Assembly: GCF_030388325.1 (NCBI RefSeq) | Contig: NZ_CP103794.1 | Coordinates: 4,960,001 to 5,024,000, forward strand | DNA: 64,000 bases | Reading direction: 5' to 3' | Origin: Flavobacterium johnsoniae | GTDB taxonomy: Bacteria; Bacteroidota; Bacteroidia; Flavobacteriales; Flavobacteriaceae | The notes under the pieces: model-generated | Told to the model about the DNA's origin: nothing | The model's database searches: none | Seen by the model: the letters and a program-made list of their open reading frames with translations, nothing else | Shown: positions 24,611 to 37,342 of the stretch, one piece after another | Layout: every line of letters begins with the position of its first letter | How positions within the stretch are numbered: position 1 is the first letter of the stretch | Position numbers and translations under genes: made by a program

Positions 24611-27600
24611 TTATCTAGTCAGATACAGATATCCTGCCTCTTGTTTCGGTTTAGAATTATTATCCTTATATCTCAGGATATAATAGTAAGTTCCTTCAGG
24701 CAGTCCGTTTGATTCTTTAACAGTAACTCTTCCTTCTGAGTATCCTTTAAAAACAATATCATTATTGTTATAATGATCTCTTTCGAATACTAGAATACCC
24801 CAACGGTTATAGATCTGAACTGTATTTTCAGGATAACATTCAATTCCTCGTATGTAGAATCTCTCGTTGAACTTATCTCCGTTTAAAGAAACAGCGTTAT
24901 AGATTTTTATGCTACATCCGTTTAGTTCAATAACTGTCGGATTATCACCGTTTACGTTTTCAGAATCTGACTGATCTGTTACCAGAATACCACTTTGAGT
25001 ACTTCCTGAAACTGAAGCTTGATTAGTTACAGATCCCGCATTTATATCTGCTTGGGTTAAAGTATATGTTCCAGTAAATGTTATACTATCACTTTGTCCA
25101 ACACCTAACGATATTGGTCCACCATTAATTACAATACCAGGCAGAAGATCAGCAATCGTCAAATTACTTAAAGCGACGTTTCCTGTGTTCGTAACTGTAA
25201 ATGTATAAGTCAAGGTTTCTCCTGCTTCAACATTACCATTACCATTTTCGTCATTCAAAGTAACTTTCATAATTAAAGAAACTGATGGTGTTTCAACAAA
25301 AATGCGAACAGTTGCCGAACTACAGTTATTCTGATTTGCTTTTTCGCAAATCTGGTAAGTTAGAGTGTAGTCACCACCTTTAGTTCCTGGAGCAACATCA
25401 ATTGTTCCATCTTGATTTAATGTAATTCCTTGTGGGAAATTATTTGCTGTTATAATAACATCCTCAGGATTAACAGGTAAACCATTTAATTTATCATTCG
25501 TTAAAACGTTGATAACTTCTAATGAACCATTTAATCCATCTGCTCTAGTTATATCATTATCACTTCCAGCTTCAATTCCGAACTGAGGTTTAGCATTACA
25601 ACCTAATACCGCTGCAGGATAATTTACAACTACTGACTGAGTTGGATTCAATGTAAACTGCATTGTAACTGCTGGTCTTGTTAATTCAAAACCATCATTT
25701 CCTTCAATCCATTGTCCGTTAGTTAATATCCATCCTGGCCAATCTGTAGGCATATTGTTTGCATTTACTGTTGCACCTGGCCACAATACATTGCCACTTA
25801 ATGGCATATTTGTTTGTGTTGCTACAATTCGATTTGCACTATCAATCCAATTAATAGTCAATAGACCAGTTGGAGTGAAATTATCTGCTTTCACGTTGTA
25901 TGATACATACGGAGCATTATTTAAACAATAACTTTCTGCAGTAATAGTCATAGTTGGTGCAACCACCGTTACTGTAACTGAAGCCGAAGTACAGTTTCCT
26001 AAATTTGCTTTTTCGCAGATTTCATAAGTCAATGTATAGGTTCCCGCTGGAGCATTTGGAACTAACTCTGCTGTTCCATCAGGTTTCAACGTTAATACAT
26101 TATTTGGATCTGGAGTCAGAATATTTAAATTAACATCATTAATAGTTAAAGGATTATTATCTAATGTATCATTATTTAAAACATTAATTACTTTAACTGT
26201 TTCATTAATACCAACAACTGAAATGTCATCCTTAAGAGCAATAAGCGTTCTCTTTTCAACAGGAATAGTAACTACCGCTGGCGTAGCATCTACAGCACCA
26301 TTATTATCTGTCGCTGTAAAAGTAAATGAGTCATTTCCTGAGAATGTACCGCTTGGATCATAAGTCAATACCGCTGCTTCTACAGGTATTAAAACCTGAC
26401 CAACAGTCACAGGTGTGCCATTTAAAGCTAATGTTCCATGTAATGGCAAACTCAATACAATATAATTTGCAATTGTTCCATCTGAATCTGTAGCACTCAA
26501 AGCTTTAATTGCTGTCGCTCCAGCACTTGATGGAATTGCTGTATTTGTATCATCATTTGCAACTGGAGCATTATTACCTACTGGAATAGTTATATTTCCA
26601 GGAGCTAATGCTGTTAAACCTAAATCATCTGTTGCTGTAAAAGCAAATGTTACATTTCCTGTAAATATTCCACTCGGAGTGTACATAATCATTGCTGCTT
26701 CAGCTGGTGTCAAGATTTGGTTTAAACTAATCGGATTTCCTGCTAAAGTTAAAGTTCCATTAGCTGGTAAACTCAAGATTGTATAACTAGCGATTGTTCC
26801 ATCAATATCTGTAGCTATCAAGGCATTGATGGTTGTAGCTCCTGCTGTTGATGCGATTATATTATTTGTATCATCTTTTGCAATTGGTGCATCATTTACT
26901 GCCGTAACGGTGATTTCGATATCAGCCGTTGCCGTTAGAGTCCCGTCAGTAATAACATAAGGGAAGCTGATCGGTGCCGTTGAGTTGAAGTTCGCCGATG
27001 GCGTAAAAGTGATAACGCCAGCAGCCGAGATGTTCACCGTTCCGTTTGGAACCGCGATTGTCTGTGCTGCGCCTGTCAATGCCGTTCCGTTGATCGATGT
27101 GATGGAAAGCGTATCCCCGTCAACATCCGTATCGTTAGCCAGTGGTGTTAAAGTAACCGTGTTGTCTTCGGCAACCGTGTACTCGTCCTTCACCGCAACA
27201 GGATTGTCGTTCACGGCAGTTACCGTGATTTCGATGTTCGCTGTCGCTGTTCCGCTGTGCCCGTCATTGATCACATACGGGAAGCTGATTGGAGTTGTCG
27301 AGTTGAAATTAGCCGATGGCGTAAAAGTGATCGCGCCCGCAGCCGAGATGTTCACCGTTCCATTTGGAACCGTGATGGTTTGGGCAGCTCCTGTAAGTGC
27401 CGTTCCGTTGATCGATGTGATCGAAAGCGTGTCGCCGTCAACATCCGTGTCGTTGGCAAGAGGCGTCAGGGTAACCGCATTGTCTTCGGCAACCGTGTAC
27501 TCGTCCTTCACCGCAACAGGATTGTCGTTTACGGCAGTTACCGTGATTTCGATGTTTGCTGTCGCTGTTCCGCTGTGCCCGTCATTGATCACATACGGGA

Positions 27601-30600
27601 AGCTGATTGGAGTTGTCGAGTTGAAATTAGCCGATGGCGTAAAAGTGATCGCGCCCGCAGCCGAGATGTTCACCGTTCCGTTTGGAACTGTTATAGACTG
27701 GACTCCGCCTGTTAAAGCCGTTCCGTTGATTGATGTGATCGAAAGCGTGTCGCCGTCAACATCCGTGTCGTTGGCAAGAGGCGTCAGGGTAACCGCATTG
27801 TCTTCGGCAACCGTGTACTCGTCTTTCACCGCAACAGGATTGTCGTTCACGGCAGTTACCGTGATTTCGATGTTCGCTGTCGCTGTTCCGCTGTGCCCGT
27901 CATTGATCACATACGGGAAGCTGATTGGAGTTGTCGAGTTGAAATTCGCCGATGGCGCAAATGTGATAACGCCCGCAGCCGAGATGTTCACCGTTCCGTT
28001 TGGAACCGTGATTGTCTGCGCGTTTCCAGTCAAAGCCGTTCCGTTGATCGATGTGATGGAAAGCGTGTCGCCGTCAACATCCGTATCGTTGGCAAGAGGC
28101 GTCAGGGTAACCGTATTGTCTTCGGCAACCGTGTACTCGTCTTTCACCGCAACAGGATTGTCATTCACGGCAGTTACCGTGATTTCGATGTTCGCTGTCG
28201 CTGTTCCGCTGTGCCCGTCATTGATCACATATGGGAAGCTGATTGGGGTTGTCGAATTGAAATTAGCCGATGGCGTAAAAGTGATAACGCCAGCAGCCGA
28301 GATGTTCACCGTTCCGTTTGGAACCGCGATTGTCTGCGCAGCTCCAGTTAAAGCTGTTCCGTTGATCGATGTGATGGAAAGCGTGTCGCCGTCAACATCC
28401 GTGTCGTTGGCAAGAGGCGTCAGGGTAACCGCATTGTCTTCGGCAGCCGTGTACTCGTCTTTCACCGCAACAGGATTGTCGTTCACGGCAGTTACCGTGA
28501 TTTCGATGTTTGCTGTCGCTGTTCCGCTGTGGCCGTCATTGATCACATATGGGAAGCTGATTGGAGTTGTCGAGTTGAAATTAGCCGATGGCGTGAAGGT
28601 GATCACTCCAGCAGCCGATATGTTCACCGTTCCGTTTGGAACTGAGATAGACTGCGCAGCTCCAGTTAAAGCTGTTCCGTTGATCGATGTGATGGAAAGC
28701 GTGTCGCCGTCAACATCCGTGTCGTTGGCAAGAGGCGTCAGGGTAACCGCATTGTCTTCGGCAGCCGTGTACTCGTCTTTCACCGCAACAGGATTGTCGT
28801 TCACGGCAGTTACCGTGATTTCGATATTCGCTGTTGCCGTTCCGCTGTGCCCGTCATTGATTACATACGGGAAGCTGATCGGTGTAGTCGAGTTGAAATT
28901 AGCCGATGGCGTAAAAGTCATAACGCCCGCAGCCGAGATGTTCACCGTTCCGTTTGGAACCGTGATTGTCTGCGCGTTTCCAGTCAAAGCCGTTCCGTTG
29001 ATCGATGTGATGGAAAGCGTGTCGCCGTCAACATCCGTATCGTTGGCAAGAGGCGTCAGGGTAACCGCATTGTCTTCGGCAACCGTGTACTCGTCTTTCA
29101 CCGCAACAGGATTGTCATTCACGGCAGTTACCGTGATTTCGATGTTCGCTGTCGCTGTTCCGCTGTGCCCGTCATTGATCACATATGGGAAGCTGATTGG
29201 GGTTGTCGAATTGAAATTAGCCGATGGCGTAAAAGTGATAACGCCAGCAGCCGAGATGTTCACCGTTCCGTTTGGAACCGCGATTGTCTGCGCAGCTCCA
29301 GTTAAAGCTGTTCCGTTGATCGATGTGATGGAAAGCGTGTCGCCGTCAACATCCGTGTCGTTGGCAAGAGGCGTCAGGGTAACCGCATTGTCTTCGGCAG
29401 CCGTGTACTCGTCTTTCACCGCAACAGGATTGTCGTTCACGGCAGTTACCGTGATTTCGATGTTTGCTGTCGCTGTTCCGCTGTGGCCGTCATTGATCAC
29501 ATATGGGAAGCTGATTGGAGTTGTCGAGTTGAAATTAGCCGATGGCGTGAAGGTGATCACTCCAGCAGCCGATATGTTCACCGTTCCGTTTGGAACTGAG
29601 ATAGACTGCGCAGCTCCAGTTAAAGCTGTTCCGTTGATCGATGTGATGGAAAGCGTGTCGCCGTCAACATCCGTGTCGTTGGCAAGAGGCGTCAGGGTAA
29701 CCGCATTGTCTTCGGCAGCCGTGTACTCGTCTTTCACCGCAACAGGATTGTCGTTCACGGCAGTTACCGTGATTTCGATATTCGCTGTTGCCGTTCCGCT
29801 GTGCCCGTCATTGATTACATACGGGAAGCTGATCGGTGTAGTCGAGTTGAAATTAGCCGATGGCGTAAAAGTCATAACGCCCGCAGCCGAGATGTTCACC
29901 GTTCCGTTTGGAACCGTGATTGTCTGTGCTGCGCCTGTCAATGCCGTTCCGTTGATTGATGTGATGGAAAGCGTGTCCCCGTCCACATCCGTATCGTTGG
30001 CAAGAGGCGTCAGGGTAACCGCATTGTCTTCGGCAACCGTGTACTCGTCCTTCACCGCAACAGGATTGTCGTTTACGGCCGTAACCGTGATTTCGATATT
30101 CGCTGTCGCTGTTCCGCTGTGCCCGTCATTGATTACATACGGGAAGCTGATTGGAGTTGCCGAGTTGAAATTCGCTGATGGCGTAAATGTGATAACGCCC
30201 GCAGCCGATATGTTCACCGTTCCGTTTGGAACTGAGATAGACTGAGCGCTTCCAGTTAAAGCTGTTCCGTTGATCGATGTGATGGAAAGCGTGTCGCCGT
30301 CAACATCCGTGTCGTTGGCAAGAGGCGTCAGGGTAACCGCATTGTCTTCGGCAGCCGTGTACTCGTCTTTCACCGCAACAGGATTGTCGTTTACCGCCGT
30401 TACCGTGATTTCGATATTGGCTGTCGCTGTTCCGCTGTGCCCGTCATTGATCACATACGGGAAGCTGATCGGTGTAGTCGAGTTGAAGTTCGCCGATGGC
30501 GTAAAAGTGATAACGCCCGCAGCCGATATGTTCACCGTTCCGTTTGGAACCGTGATTGTCTGTGCTGCGCCTGTCAATGCCGTTCCGTTGATCGATGTGA

Positions 30601-33600
30601 TGGAAAGCGTGTCGCCGTCAACATCCGTATCGTTGGCAAGAGGCGTCAGGGTAACCGCATTGTCTTCGGCAACCGTGTACTCGTCTTTCACCGCAACAGG
30701 ATTGTCGTTCACGGCAGTTACCGTGATTTCGATGTTTGCTGTCGCTGTTCCGCTGTGCCCGTCATTGATCACATATGGGAAGCTGATTGGGGTTGTCGAG
30801 TTGAAGTTCGCCGATGGCGTGAAAGTGATAATGCCCGCAGCCGAAATGTTCACCGTTCCGTTTGAAACCGTGATTGTCTGCGCTGCGCCCGTCAATGCCG
30901 TTCCGTTGATCGATGCAATCGAAAGCGTGTCGCCGTCAACATCCGTATCGTTGGCAAGAGGCGTCAGGGTAACCGCATTGTCTTCGGCAACCGTGTACTC
31001 GTCTTTCACCGCAACAGGATTGTCGTTCACGGCAGTTACCGTGATTTCGATATTCGCTGTCGCTGTTCCGCTGTGCCCGTCATTGATCACATACGGGAAG
31101 CTGATTGGAGTTGTCGAGTTGAAATTAGCCGATGGCGTAAAGGTGATCACTCCAGCAGCCGATATGTTCACCGTTCCGTTTGGAACTGAGATAGACTGCG
31201 CAGCTCCAGTTAAAGCTGTTCCGTTGATGGATGCTATTGAAAGCGTGTCTCCGTCAACATCCGTGTCGTTGGCAAGCGGCGTCAGGGTAACCGTGTTGTC
31301 TTCCGCAGCCGTGTACTCGTCTTTCACCGCAACAGGATTGTCGTTCACGGCAGTTACCGTGATTTCGATATTCGCCGTCGCTGTTCCGCTGTGCCCGTCA
31401 TTGATCACATATGGGAAGCTAATTGGGGTTGTCGAGTTGAAGTTCGCCGATGGCGTAAAGGTGATAACGCCAGCAGCCGATATGTTCACCGTTCCGTTTG
31501 GAACTGAGATAGACTGCGCGTTTCCAGTCAAAGCTGTTCCGTTGATGGATGCTATTGAAAGCGTGTCTCCGTCAACATCCGTGTCGTTGACAAGCGGCGT
31601 CAGGGTAACCGTGTTGTCTTCCGCAACCGTGTACTCGTCTTTCACCGCAACCGGATTATCGTTCACTGCCGTAACGGTGATTTCGATGTTCGCCGTCGCT
31701 GTTCCGCTGTGCCCGTCATTGATCACATATGGGAAGCTGATTGGGGTTGTCGAGTTGAAGTTCGCCGATGGCGTAAAGGTGATAACGCCAGCAGCCGAAA
31801 TGTTCACCGTTCCGTTTGGAACCGTGATTGTCTGCGCGTTTCCAGTCAAAGCCGTTCCGTTGATCGATGTGATGGAAAGCGTGTCGCCGTCAACATCCGT
31901 ATCGTTGGCAAGAGGCGTCAGGGTAACCGTATTGTCTTCGGCAACCGTGTACTCGTCTTTCACCGCAACAGGATTGTCGTTTACGGCATTAACAGTAATT
32001 AAAATATTGGCAGTTGCTGTTAATCTTCCATCTGTAATCACATACGGAATGCTTAATGCCGTTGTCGAATTAAAGTTTGCTGAGGGAGTAAAAGTAATTA
32101 CTCCAGAAGCTGTAATGTTTATTGTTCCGTTTGAAACTGTAATACTCTGAGCTGCGCCAGTTACTGCTGTTCCATTAATAGAAACCAAACTAATCGTATT
32201 ACCGTCAACATCGCTGTCATTAGTTAATGGCGTAAGTGTTACGGTATTGTCTTCATTTACTGTATATGGATCGTTTACAGCTGATGGCGCATGATTGACT
32301 GTTGGTGTAACCGAACCTGAATTATTTCCAGGAGTTGGATCTGTTTGTTCACCAGAGATTGAAGCCGTATTAGCATATGAACCTGAAGCATTAACTGTCA
32401 CTGTCATGGTAAGAGTGGTACTTGCTCCGCTGGCAAGATTTCCAATAGTCCAATCTGGTGCGGACCAGCTTCCCGTAGATGGAGAAGCGCTCACAAAAGT
32501 ATACCCTGCTGGAAGTACATCGGTTACTTTAACTCCTGTTGCCGCACTTGGTCCAGCATTAGAAGCAGTAATAGTAAAAGTAACATCACTTCCGGCATTT
32601 GGTGTCGTATTATCAACGGATTTGGTAACCGAAAGATTCGTTCGAACTACTGGTGTAGCCGTTGCTGAATTATTTGCAGTACTACCATCTGGGTTATTTC
32701 CAGAAATCGTTGCGGTATTTGCATATGCTCCTGTTCCTCTCACTGTACCTGTAATCTGCAGGGTAGCTGTTGCGTTGCTCGCAAGACTTCCTACGGTCCA
32801 GGTTGGAGCGCTCCAACTTCCTACAGAAGGAGTTGCGCTTACAAAAGTATATCCTGTCGGAAGTGCATCATTTACAGTTACTCCAGTTGCTTTGTAGGCT
32901 CCGTTATTTTTTGCTGTAATGGTAAAAATAACATTATCTCCAATACTTGGAGTGCTATTATTCGCCACTTTTGTAATCTCAAGATCAGCTGGACAAAGTG
33001 CTCCTTCAAAATTTCTGTTGGTTACTGTAGTTCCTCCGCACGATGTAGTAACTGTATATCGAACTTGAACTGTACCTACTCCTGTAAAACTTAAAGTGTT
33101 TCCATTTAAAGTTCCCGGACCGCTTATAAGCTCTAATACTCCTCCTGTAGGAGTAGGATTCAATAAAACTGGATCATCTATGCAATATTTAGAATCTGGT
33201 CCTCCTCCTAATGAAATAGGCTGAATAACTGGATTTGATTCTGCTCCGCAAATCTGTACATTGGCTGTAGCAAAAGTATAAACTGCTTCTTGCGATGTAT
33301 CATCAGTACCATCTCCCATACTACCTCTAATTTTATGCCCCGCATAACCATACTTAGCCTCACAGGCTTTAACAATCATTGAAGTATGCCCTCCTGTTTC
33401 TACAGCTAAAATTCGATCAGAAGCAGATATACCGCTTGGCATAACAGGATTTACAGAATTTCCTGTAGTTCCAAGTAAATTATAATCATTTTGCCCAAAA
33501 GCATATAAATTATAACTACTGTTAATTACATTAATTGCTCCAAATCCAGTATCATGCTCTTGAACACTAATCCATTTAATATTATTCATAACAGGGCCAG

Positions 33601-34627
33601 CGGCAGATGTATACCTTGGTTGCACCCATGACAATCGATCCGTTGTTGTCCAATCACCTAATTGTCTTCCGGTATTTTCTCCTAATCCATATAAATTGCC
33701 ATTAGTCGCCAAAACATAGTACGATTTTTCAGCACTAATACCTGTTGAGCCAATCATTTTAGGAGTTATAGAGGCCGGAAGAGTCATCTGTCTAGCAGTA
33801 GTTTGGCTGGTTACAATAGCAGTATTATCTCCTAATAACACATTGTTACCCCAAACGTAAACAGAACCATCTGCTCTTAAGGCCATAAGTCCTTCACTAT
33901 TTCCTCTACATACAACAACATTTGTTAAAAATGGATTACCAGCTGCAGAAGTTCTCACCTTGTACCAAGTTACAGAATCTCCAGTTCCACCATTTCCTCG
34001 AACACTTGGTACTTGAGAAATCACCCATAAATCTCCACTACAAGTTGTAATTGCTAATGTTTGAAAAGTCGCAAACATCATTTTCACATCTCCTGGACTA
34101 ACACCTGTCGGCAATCCATTTGAATTCCCTCCTATTGTTATTTTTTGAAAAGTTGAATTTGTAGTTAATGAACTAGCCAGAACATTTCCTACAGTAGACC
34201 AAGCATACAATCCATCTGTTGCCAAAAGTATTCCTTGTGCTCGATTAGCAGAATTACTTCCTAATGCAGCTTTAAGAGGTGTAGCTCCAGAAGTTAATGC
34301 AGGATAATTTGTTCTATTTATTGCTTGTGGCACTAATACATTAGCAGTACCATTATTTGCCATTCTTTCTCCCCAAACTTGAAGGGTACCATCTGAAGTT
34401 CGAACGATGGTACTATGAAAACTTGAAATAAAGTTATCATATTCTATTGATGATGCATCGTTATTAGAATCGGCACCAAAATTAGATAAATTGGTACCAG
34501 AACATCCTTGGACAGGAATGGCACATTGCGCATTCGATACCTGACTGAATATAAAAAAAGCAAAAAACAAAGCAATTGCCTTTTTTAAATTGAGTACGCT
34601 ATTTAAAGTAAAGTAGTTTTTTATCAT
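24611..34627 (-). CDS. giant T9SS type B cell-surface adhesin (3338 aa)
   Basis: A very long exported adhesin. Signal peptide about 1-33 (FSQVSNAQC). An RCC1/propeller-like region follows at about 45-440 with [12 protein letters not shown] and [13 protein letters not shown]. Two DUF11-type domains begin near residues 546 and 660 ([18 protein letters not shown]). One diverged plus sixteen nearly identical 106-residue cadherin-like repeats cover about 778-2580. Two related NDAP/NNAP Ig-like repeats and two ICEKAN-containing domains come next, then a DUF7507/DUF11-like domain. The last ~95 residues are a gliding-motility-associated (type B) T9SS sorting domain with [14 protein letters not shown] and [11 protein letters not shown]. 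It resembles SprB-like motility or attachment adhesins. It follows an unknown exported protein by 11 bases and precedes PorP/SprF. Confidence 0.92.
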   Translation of the reverse strand: MIKNYFTLNSVLNLKKAIALFFAFFIFSQVSNAQCAIPVQGCSGTNLSNFGADSNNDASSIEYDNFISSFHSTIVRTSDGTLQVWGERMANNGTANVLVPQAINRTNYPALTSGATPLKAALGSNSANRAQGILLATDGLYAWSTVGNVLASSLTTNSTFQKITIGGNSNGLPTGVSPGDVKMMFATFQTLAITTCSGDLWVISQVPSVRGNGGTGDSVTWYKVRTSAAGNPFLTNVVVCRGNSEGLMALRADGSVYVWGNNVLLGDNTAIVTSQTTARQMTLPASITPKMIGSTGISAEKSYYVLATNGNLYGLGENTGRQLGDWTTTDRLSWVQPRYTSAAGPVMNNIKWISVQEHDTGFGAINVINSSYNLYAFGQNDYNLLGTTGNSVNPVMPSGISASDRILAVETGGHTSMIVKACEAKYGYAGHKIRGSMGDGTDDTSQEAVYTFATANVQICGAESNPVIQPISLGGGPDSKYCIDDPVLLNPTPTGGVLELISGPGTLNGNTLSFTGVGTVQVRYTVTTSCGGTTVTNRNFEGALCPADLEITKVANNSTPSIGDNVIFTITAKNNGAYKATGVTVNDALPTGYTFVSATPSVGSWSAPTWTVGSLASNATATLQITGTVRGTGAYANTATISGNNPDGSTANNSATATPVVRTNLSVTKSVDNTTPNAGSDVTFTITASNAGPSAATGVKVTDVLPAGYTFVSASPSTGSWSAPDWTIGNLASGASTTLTMTVTVNASGSYANTASISGEQTDPTPGNNSGSVTPTVNHAPSAVNDPYTVNEDNTVTLTPLTNDSDVDGNTISLVSINGTAVTGAAQSITVSNGTINITASGVITFTPSANFNSTTALSIPYVITDGRLTATANILITVNAVNDNPVAVKDEYTVAEDNTVTLTPLANDTDVDGDTLSITSINGTALTGNAQTITVPNGTVNISAAGVITFTPSANFNSTTPISFPYVINDGHSGTATANIEITVTAVNDNPVAVKDEYTVAEDNTVTLTPLVNDTDVDGDTLSIASINGTALTGNAQSISVPNGTVNISAAGVITFTPSANFNSTTPISFPYVINDGHSGTATANIEITVTAVNDNPVAVKDEYTAAEDNTVTLTPLANDTDVDGDTLSIASINGTALTGAAQSISVPNGTVNISAAGVITFTPSANFNSTTPISFPYVINDGHSGTATANIEITVTAVNDNPVAVKDEYTVAEDNAVTLTPLANDTDVDGDTLSIASINGTALTGAAQTITVSNGTVNISAAGIITFTPSANFNSTTPISFPYVINDGHSGTATANIEITVTAVNDNPVAVKDEYTVAEDNAVTLTPLANDTDVDGDTLSITSINGTALTGAAQTITVPNGTVNISAAGVITFTPSANFNSTTPISFPYVINDGHSGTATANIEITVTAVNDNPVAVKDEYTAAEDNAVTLTPLANDTDVDGDTLSITSINGTALTGSAQSISVPNGTVNISAAGVITFTPSANFNSATPISFPYVINDGHSGTATANIEITVTAVNDNPVAVKDEYTVAEDNAVTLTPLANDTDVDGDTLSITSINGTALTGAAQTITVPNGTVNISAAGVMTFTPSANFNSTTPISFPYVINDGHSGTATANIEITVTAVNDNPVAVKDEYTAAEDNAVTLTPLANDTDVDGDTLSITSINGTALTGAAQSISVPNGTVNISAAGVITFTPSANFNSTTPISFPYVINDGHSGTATANIEITVTAVNDNPVAVKDEYTAAEDNAVTLTPLANDTDVDGDTLSITSINGTALTGAAQTIAVPNGTVNISAAGVITFTPSANFNSTTPISFPYVINDGHSGTATANIEITVTAVNDNPVAVKDEYTVAEDNAVTLTPLANDTDVDGDTLSITSINGTALTGNAQTITVPNGTVNISAAGVMTFTPSANFNSTTPISFPYVINDGHSGTATANIEITVTAVNDNPVAVKDEYTAAEDNAVTLTPLANDTDVDGDTLSITSINGTALTGAAQSISVPNGTVNISAAGVITFTPSANFNSTTPISFPYVINDGHSGTATANIEITVTAVNDNPVAVKDEYTAAEDNAVTLTPLANDTDVDGDTLSITSINGTALTGAAQTIAVPNGTVNISAAGVITFTPSANFNSTTPISFPYVINDGHSGTATANIEITVTAVNDNPVAVKDEYTVAEDNTVTLTPLANDTDVDGDTLSITSINGTALTGNAQTITVPNGTVNISAAGVITFAPSANFNSTTPISFPYVINDGHSGTATANIEITVTAVNDNPVAVKDEYTVAEDNAVTLTPLANDTDVDGDTLSITSINGTALTGGVQSITVPNGTVNISAAGAITFTPSANFNSTTPISFPYVINDGHSGTATANIEITVTAVNDNPVAVKDEYTVAEDNAVTLTPLANDTDVDGDTLSITSINGTALTGAAQTITVPNGTVNISAAGAITFTPSANFNSTTPISFPYVINDGHSGTATANIEITVTAVNDNPVAVKDEYTVAEDNTVTLTPLANDTDVDGDTLSITSINGTALTGAAQTIAVPNGTVNISAAGVITFTPSANFNSTAPISFPYVITDGTLTATADIEITVTAVNDAPIAKDDTNNIIASTAGATTINALIATDIDGTIASYTILSLPANGTLTLAGNPISLNQILTPAEAAMIMYTPSGIFTGNVTFAFTATDDLGLTALAPGNITIPVGNNAPVANDDTNTAIPSSAGATAIKALSATDSDGTIANYIVLSLPLHGTLALNGTPVTVGQVLIPVEAAVLTYDPSGTFSGNDSFTFTATDNNGAVDATPAVVTIPVEKRTLIALKDDISVVGINETVKVINVLNNDTLDNNPLTINDVNLNILTPDPNNVLTLKPDGTAELVPNAPAGTYTLTYEICEKANLGNCTSASVTVTVVAPTMTITAESYCLNNAPYVSYNVKADNFTPTGLLTINWIDSANRIVATQTNMPLSGNVLWPGATVNANNMPTDWPGWILTNGQWIEGNDGFELTRPAVTMQFTLNPTQSVVVNYPAAVLGCNAKPQFGIEAGSDNDITRADGLNGSLEVINVLTNDKLNGLPVNPEDVIITANNFPQGITLNQDGTIDVAPGTKGGDYTLTYQICEKANQNNCSSATVRIFVETPSVSLIMKVTLNDENGNGNVEAGETLTYTFTVTNTGNVALSNLTIADLLPGIVINGGPISLGVGQSDSITFTGTYTLTQADINAGSVTNQASVSGSTQSGILVTDQSDSENVNGDNPTVIELNGCSIKIYNAVSLNGDKFNERFYIRGIECYPENTVQIYNRWGILVFERDHYNNNDIVFKGYSEGRVTVKESNGLPEGTYYYILRYKDNNSKPKQEAGYLYLTR
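26893..31985 (-). repeat. array of 16 near-identical 318-bp repeats inside the adhesin gene
   Basis: Each unit encodes 106 residues, running from [12 protein letters not shown] to [11 protein letters not shown] count 16 copies of KDEYT with only a few variable positions: V/A in YTVAED/YTAAED, T/A in EDNTV/EDNAV, and the segment after ALTG. The units are translated in the main frame without interruption. Their base composition is higher in GC than the flanks (31 of 60 G/C in a unit sample at 28021-28080, against 21 of 60 at 25021-25080). Units are also duplicated in blocks of three, with a period of 954 bases near 28000-29900. Confidence 0.92.
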
Positions 34628-34638
34628 AAATAACTTGA

Positions 34639-35436
34639 TTATTTTATTATCTGATGGAAATTGAAAGTCTGAGCCTGATTATTAAAATCATAAAAATCAA
34701 ACATTAAATAAGTTTCTTGATTAACAACTCCCGATAATTTATATTTCAATAATTGTGTTTTATTGCCAATAACAATTTCTTTTTCTAATGCTTCAACCGT
34801 AAATGAAACTCCTAAGCCTGCAACCGACATTTTTGGTACAGACAATTTTGTAATAGAATTGTCTTTTGTAGTGATTTCCGCAGGAACAGTAATTATCAAA
34901 TCTGTATAATTTCTTCCTCTCTCTATTTTCTCAGAAAAAGTGATTTTAGAAAAATCGAAAGACATTCTTACAGGCTCAACTTTTATCTTGAATCTTTCAG
35001 CAAATTGTGGATGATGACATTCTTCATCATGCGGTTTATTTTCCTGAAAATTAATCTCATATTCTCCTGGTTCCTGAAACACGTAATCGTTAATTTCGTT
35101 ACCTCTCAAAGTTGTGTAGATATTGTTTTTGGCATTAGATACAGTCCAAGTTATGGTCTGGTCTATATTTTCAAAATCAATTTTTTCTCCGAAAGAGATT
35201 ATTTTAAAATACTGGTTTGAATCTGTGCTGCCTATATTTTGTGCAACAGATTTAAAACTGCCAACTAAAACAAAAAACAAAAGAAATACAGTCTGTAATT
35301 TCCAAGACTTTAAACTTTCTTTTCTTATCTGCGTCATATCCTTATCAGCAGATAACAGCAATAAAGAACTGTCGGAAGAGTTTGGAATCCGTTCTTTATT
35401 CAACATTAAATTTTTTAGATAAGTAAAGTTCACCAT
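34639..35436 (-). CDS. exported protein of unknown function preceding the adhesin
   Basis: I do not recognise this protein. The frame of 265 residues opens at 35436. A better start may be Met34 (35337), which has AAGGA just upstream and gives a normal signal peptide ([21 protein letters not shown]). The mature part is beta-rich with PKD-like character ([28 protein letters not shown]) and a second beta domain. No catalytic motif or sorting domain is visible. It ends 11 bases before the giant adhesin gene, so it heads the adhesin/PorP/OmpA operon and may serve adhesin folding, export or attachment. Confidence 0.72.
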   Translation of the reverse strand: MVNFTYLKNLMLNKERIPNSSDSSLLLLSADKDMTQIRKESLKSWKLQTVFLLFFVLVGSFKSVAQNIGSTDSNQYFKIISFGEKIDFENIDQTITWTVSNAKNNIYTTLRGNEINDYVFQEPGEYEINFQENKPHDEECHHPQFAERFKIKVEPVRMSFDFSKITFSEKIERGRNYTDLIITVPAEITTKDNSITKLSVPKMSVAGLGVSFTVEALEKEIVIGNKTQLLKYKLSGVVNQETYLMFDFYDFNNQAQTFNFHQIIK

Positions 35437-35834
35437 ATAATAAATAAATTAAGATTCGGGGCAAAAAAAAAGCACAACAAAGACACTACGCTCGATTTTT
35501 ATATCGCCGCATTTTTTTTGATGTTTAATAAAATTTATAATGCTGAAAATTCAGCTAAGAGTAAGGATTGACGATCATATTAGCTGATCATGAAAAATGC
35601 CAATCCCCTTTTTTTCAGAGCCAAATGTAGCTGAAAATCTGAGCGATAGATAGTCAATTCGGACATATTTTGCAGTTTAGAAAAAATAAATCTAAAGCAA
35701 AAAAAATCTCACAAAAAACATATGCCTTAAAAAATTTAAATCACTGAAATACAAAACAGTAACTCAAATAGAAGAATATACTAATTGGTTATAAATAAGT
35801 AAGAAATATAATATTTTATGAAAAAAAGTTGGCA
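35437..35834. other. 398-base gap with orphan hairpin
   Basis: No gene is seen. It must hold the promoter of the adhesin operon (minus strand), but I find no clear -7 element. Around 35562-35625 there is a compound hairpin: GGATTG/CAATCC outside, GATCA/TGATC inside, then CCCC and a run of seven T on the plus strand. It looks like a plus-strand terminator although no plus-strand gene precedes it. TCAGCTAA (35551) and TTAGCTGA (35580) form another inverted repeat. Confidence 0.4.
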
Positions 35835-36899
35835 TTACGTCGAAAAAAAACGTACTTCTGACGGAAGTTTCCCAAATCGTTTTTTGAAACTTGATGCAAA
35901 TCTTCCCGCAGAATCATAGCCTGTTATAGCAGCTATTTCTTGAATATTAAATTTAGATTTTTCTATTAATTGCATTGCCAGTACAAGATTTTTTTCTTTG
36001 TGATATTGTAGCATCGAAAAACCAAAAACAGCTTTAAAATTTGATTTTAATTTCGTTGCAGACATGTTAACTTCTTTGGCTATAAACTCAATTCCTATGA
36101 ATGGAAGATTTAAATGTTGCAGAATAATTTTTTCCGCTTTCGAAACATTCAAATAATCGATGTTGCTTAATGAAATATTATCGGTAATGCGGCTATCATT
36201 AAAAGCATTATCAAAAAAAATAATCATAAGTTTCATAATCTTTCTTCGCATTAATGCAATATCAGATTCTTCATTTTTCTCCCTTTCTAGTAATTGTGAT
36301 AAATCTGCTGCAATTTCATGTGCTTTAGAAGAAATATCAAGCCAAGTATAAGAGCCTTTTTCTCCATTTAAAAAGTTTAAAATTGCTTTTCGTTCTTTAA
36401 ACTTTTTAGAAGTAAAATTGTTTTTTACCCATTCTTTTGTCATTGCAATGGTAAAAAATTTACCATCAGATCCTTTATAGAAATAGCTAGAAATCTCCGT
36501 ATTTGGTTTACTGATAGTCCAACATGTACTTAGAAGAGTTAAAAAATCACCATTTCCTAAAGGAAACTGATATTCGAAAATAGAAAAGGTTAACAGATAA
36601 TAGTCACTCGATTTACTTTTATCATAACTTGACAAAGCCATGATATTTTCTCTCAGCGTCATGTAAAAAGTGATCAACCAGAAACCCTTTTCAAATTCTC
36701 TATAATACATCTTTGCACTGCATAAAGAGGTATTAAAATCAATACGGTTTTTTAATGGGAAATGCTTAATTATAGGAAGTTTCAGTATACTGTCAATCAT
36801 TATCTGAGGCGAATTAGACAGGTAAGGAAACTGAAAAAAACCGTCTTTCAGCAGAAAAAGATATTTCTGAATATGTTTAGGCCAATTCTCTATGGTCAT
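35835..36899 (-). CDS. AraC-family transcription regulator
   Basis: A 354-residue regulator. The C-terminal ~100 residues are an AraC/XylS double helix-turn-helix (IGIEFIAKEVNMSATKLKSNFKAVFG, then IQEIAAITGYDSAGRFASSFKKRFGKLPSEVRFF). The N-terminal ~240 residues have no domain I recognise and no membrane segment, so this is a one-component cytoplasmic regulator of unknown ligand. It lies 440 bases downstream of the rhamnosidase gene on the same strand, with a terminator between, so a link with rhamnoside use is possible but unproven. Confidence 0.82.
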   Translation of the reverse strand: MTIENWPKHIQKYLFLLKDGFFQFPYLSNSPQIMIDSILKLPIIKHFPLKNRIDFNTSLCSAKMYYREFEKGFWLITFYMTLRENIMALSSYDKSKSSDYYLLTFSIFEYQFPLGNGDFLTLLSTCWTISKPNTEISSYFYKGSDGKFFTIAMTKEWVKNNFTSKKFKERKAILNFLNGEKGSYTWLDISSKAHEIAADLSQLLEREKNEESDIALMRRKIMKLMIIFFDNAFNDSRITDNISLSNIDYLNVSKAEKIILQHLNLPFIGIEFIAKEVNMSATKLKSNFKAVFGFSMLQYHKEKNLVLAMQLIEKSKFNIQEIAAITGYDSAGRFASSFKKRFGKLPSEVRFFST

Positions 36900-37342
36900 A
36901 TAATAAAATTTTATAAAAATCTGCTGTTAGACAAATTTTTAAAGGCGTATAAACTAAAACATAAATTTTTCCTATCTAAGAAAAGAGAGGAACATATCAC
37001 TAAAATAAGAAAAATTTCGGCAAACCGAAGCATTTCATATAAAAATTGCAGTAGGAAAAGTATTAAAAATATATTTTAAATAAAAAAAACAAACTTTAAA
37101 TACTATAAAAATCTGGGGGTAAATTTTGCAGCAAAAATAAAAATATTATTTACAAAAATTAAATTTTTTCAAGCTTTATACTCACATTTTTTTTGCGATT
37201 ACCAAAACAAAAATGACAATTTAAAGCTAACGTTATTCTTCCCACAAAAAAAATCCCAATCGTTTGATTAGGATTTTTAGACAATATTCTAAATATAATT
37301 TTTCAAAAGTTCTTTTTAAAACTAAAAATAAAGACTATTGAA
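36900..37342. other. 443-base gap, no gene
   Basis: Very AT-rich; apart from the terminator at 37247-37278 I see nothing I can name. It should contain the promoter of the AraC gene. Confidence 0.5.
37247..37278 (-). terminator. terminator of the rhamnosidase gene
   Basis: AAAATCCCAATC and GATTAGGATTTT pair around GTTT with one mismatch; A/T runs on both sides. It lies 65 bases after the GH78 stop on the minus strand. Confidence 0.75.

Noticed and set aside
26985..30245. Plus-strand open frame of 1086 codons
   Set aside because: It is the exact antisense of the adhesin repeat array. Its repetitiveness merely mirrors the 318-bp units, and it has no start context or recognisable domain.
26893..31985. 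Regular repeat array considered as CRISPR or satellite DNA
   Set aside because: Units are 318 bases, contiguous, and coding in one uninterrupted frame. There are no short repeats with unique spacers and no cas genes.
30270..32150. Plus-strand open frame of 626 codons
   Set aside because: Same cause: antisense of the repeat array in a GC-richer stretch that lacks stop codons in that frame.
36762..37079. Plus-strand open frame of 105 codons at the start of the AraC gene
   Set aside because: Partly antisense to AraC. The product is a Lys/Phe-rich low-complexity string typical of AT-rich non-coding DNA.
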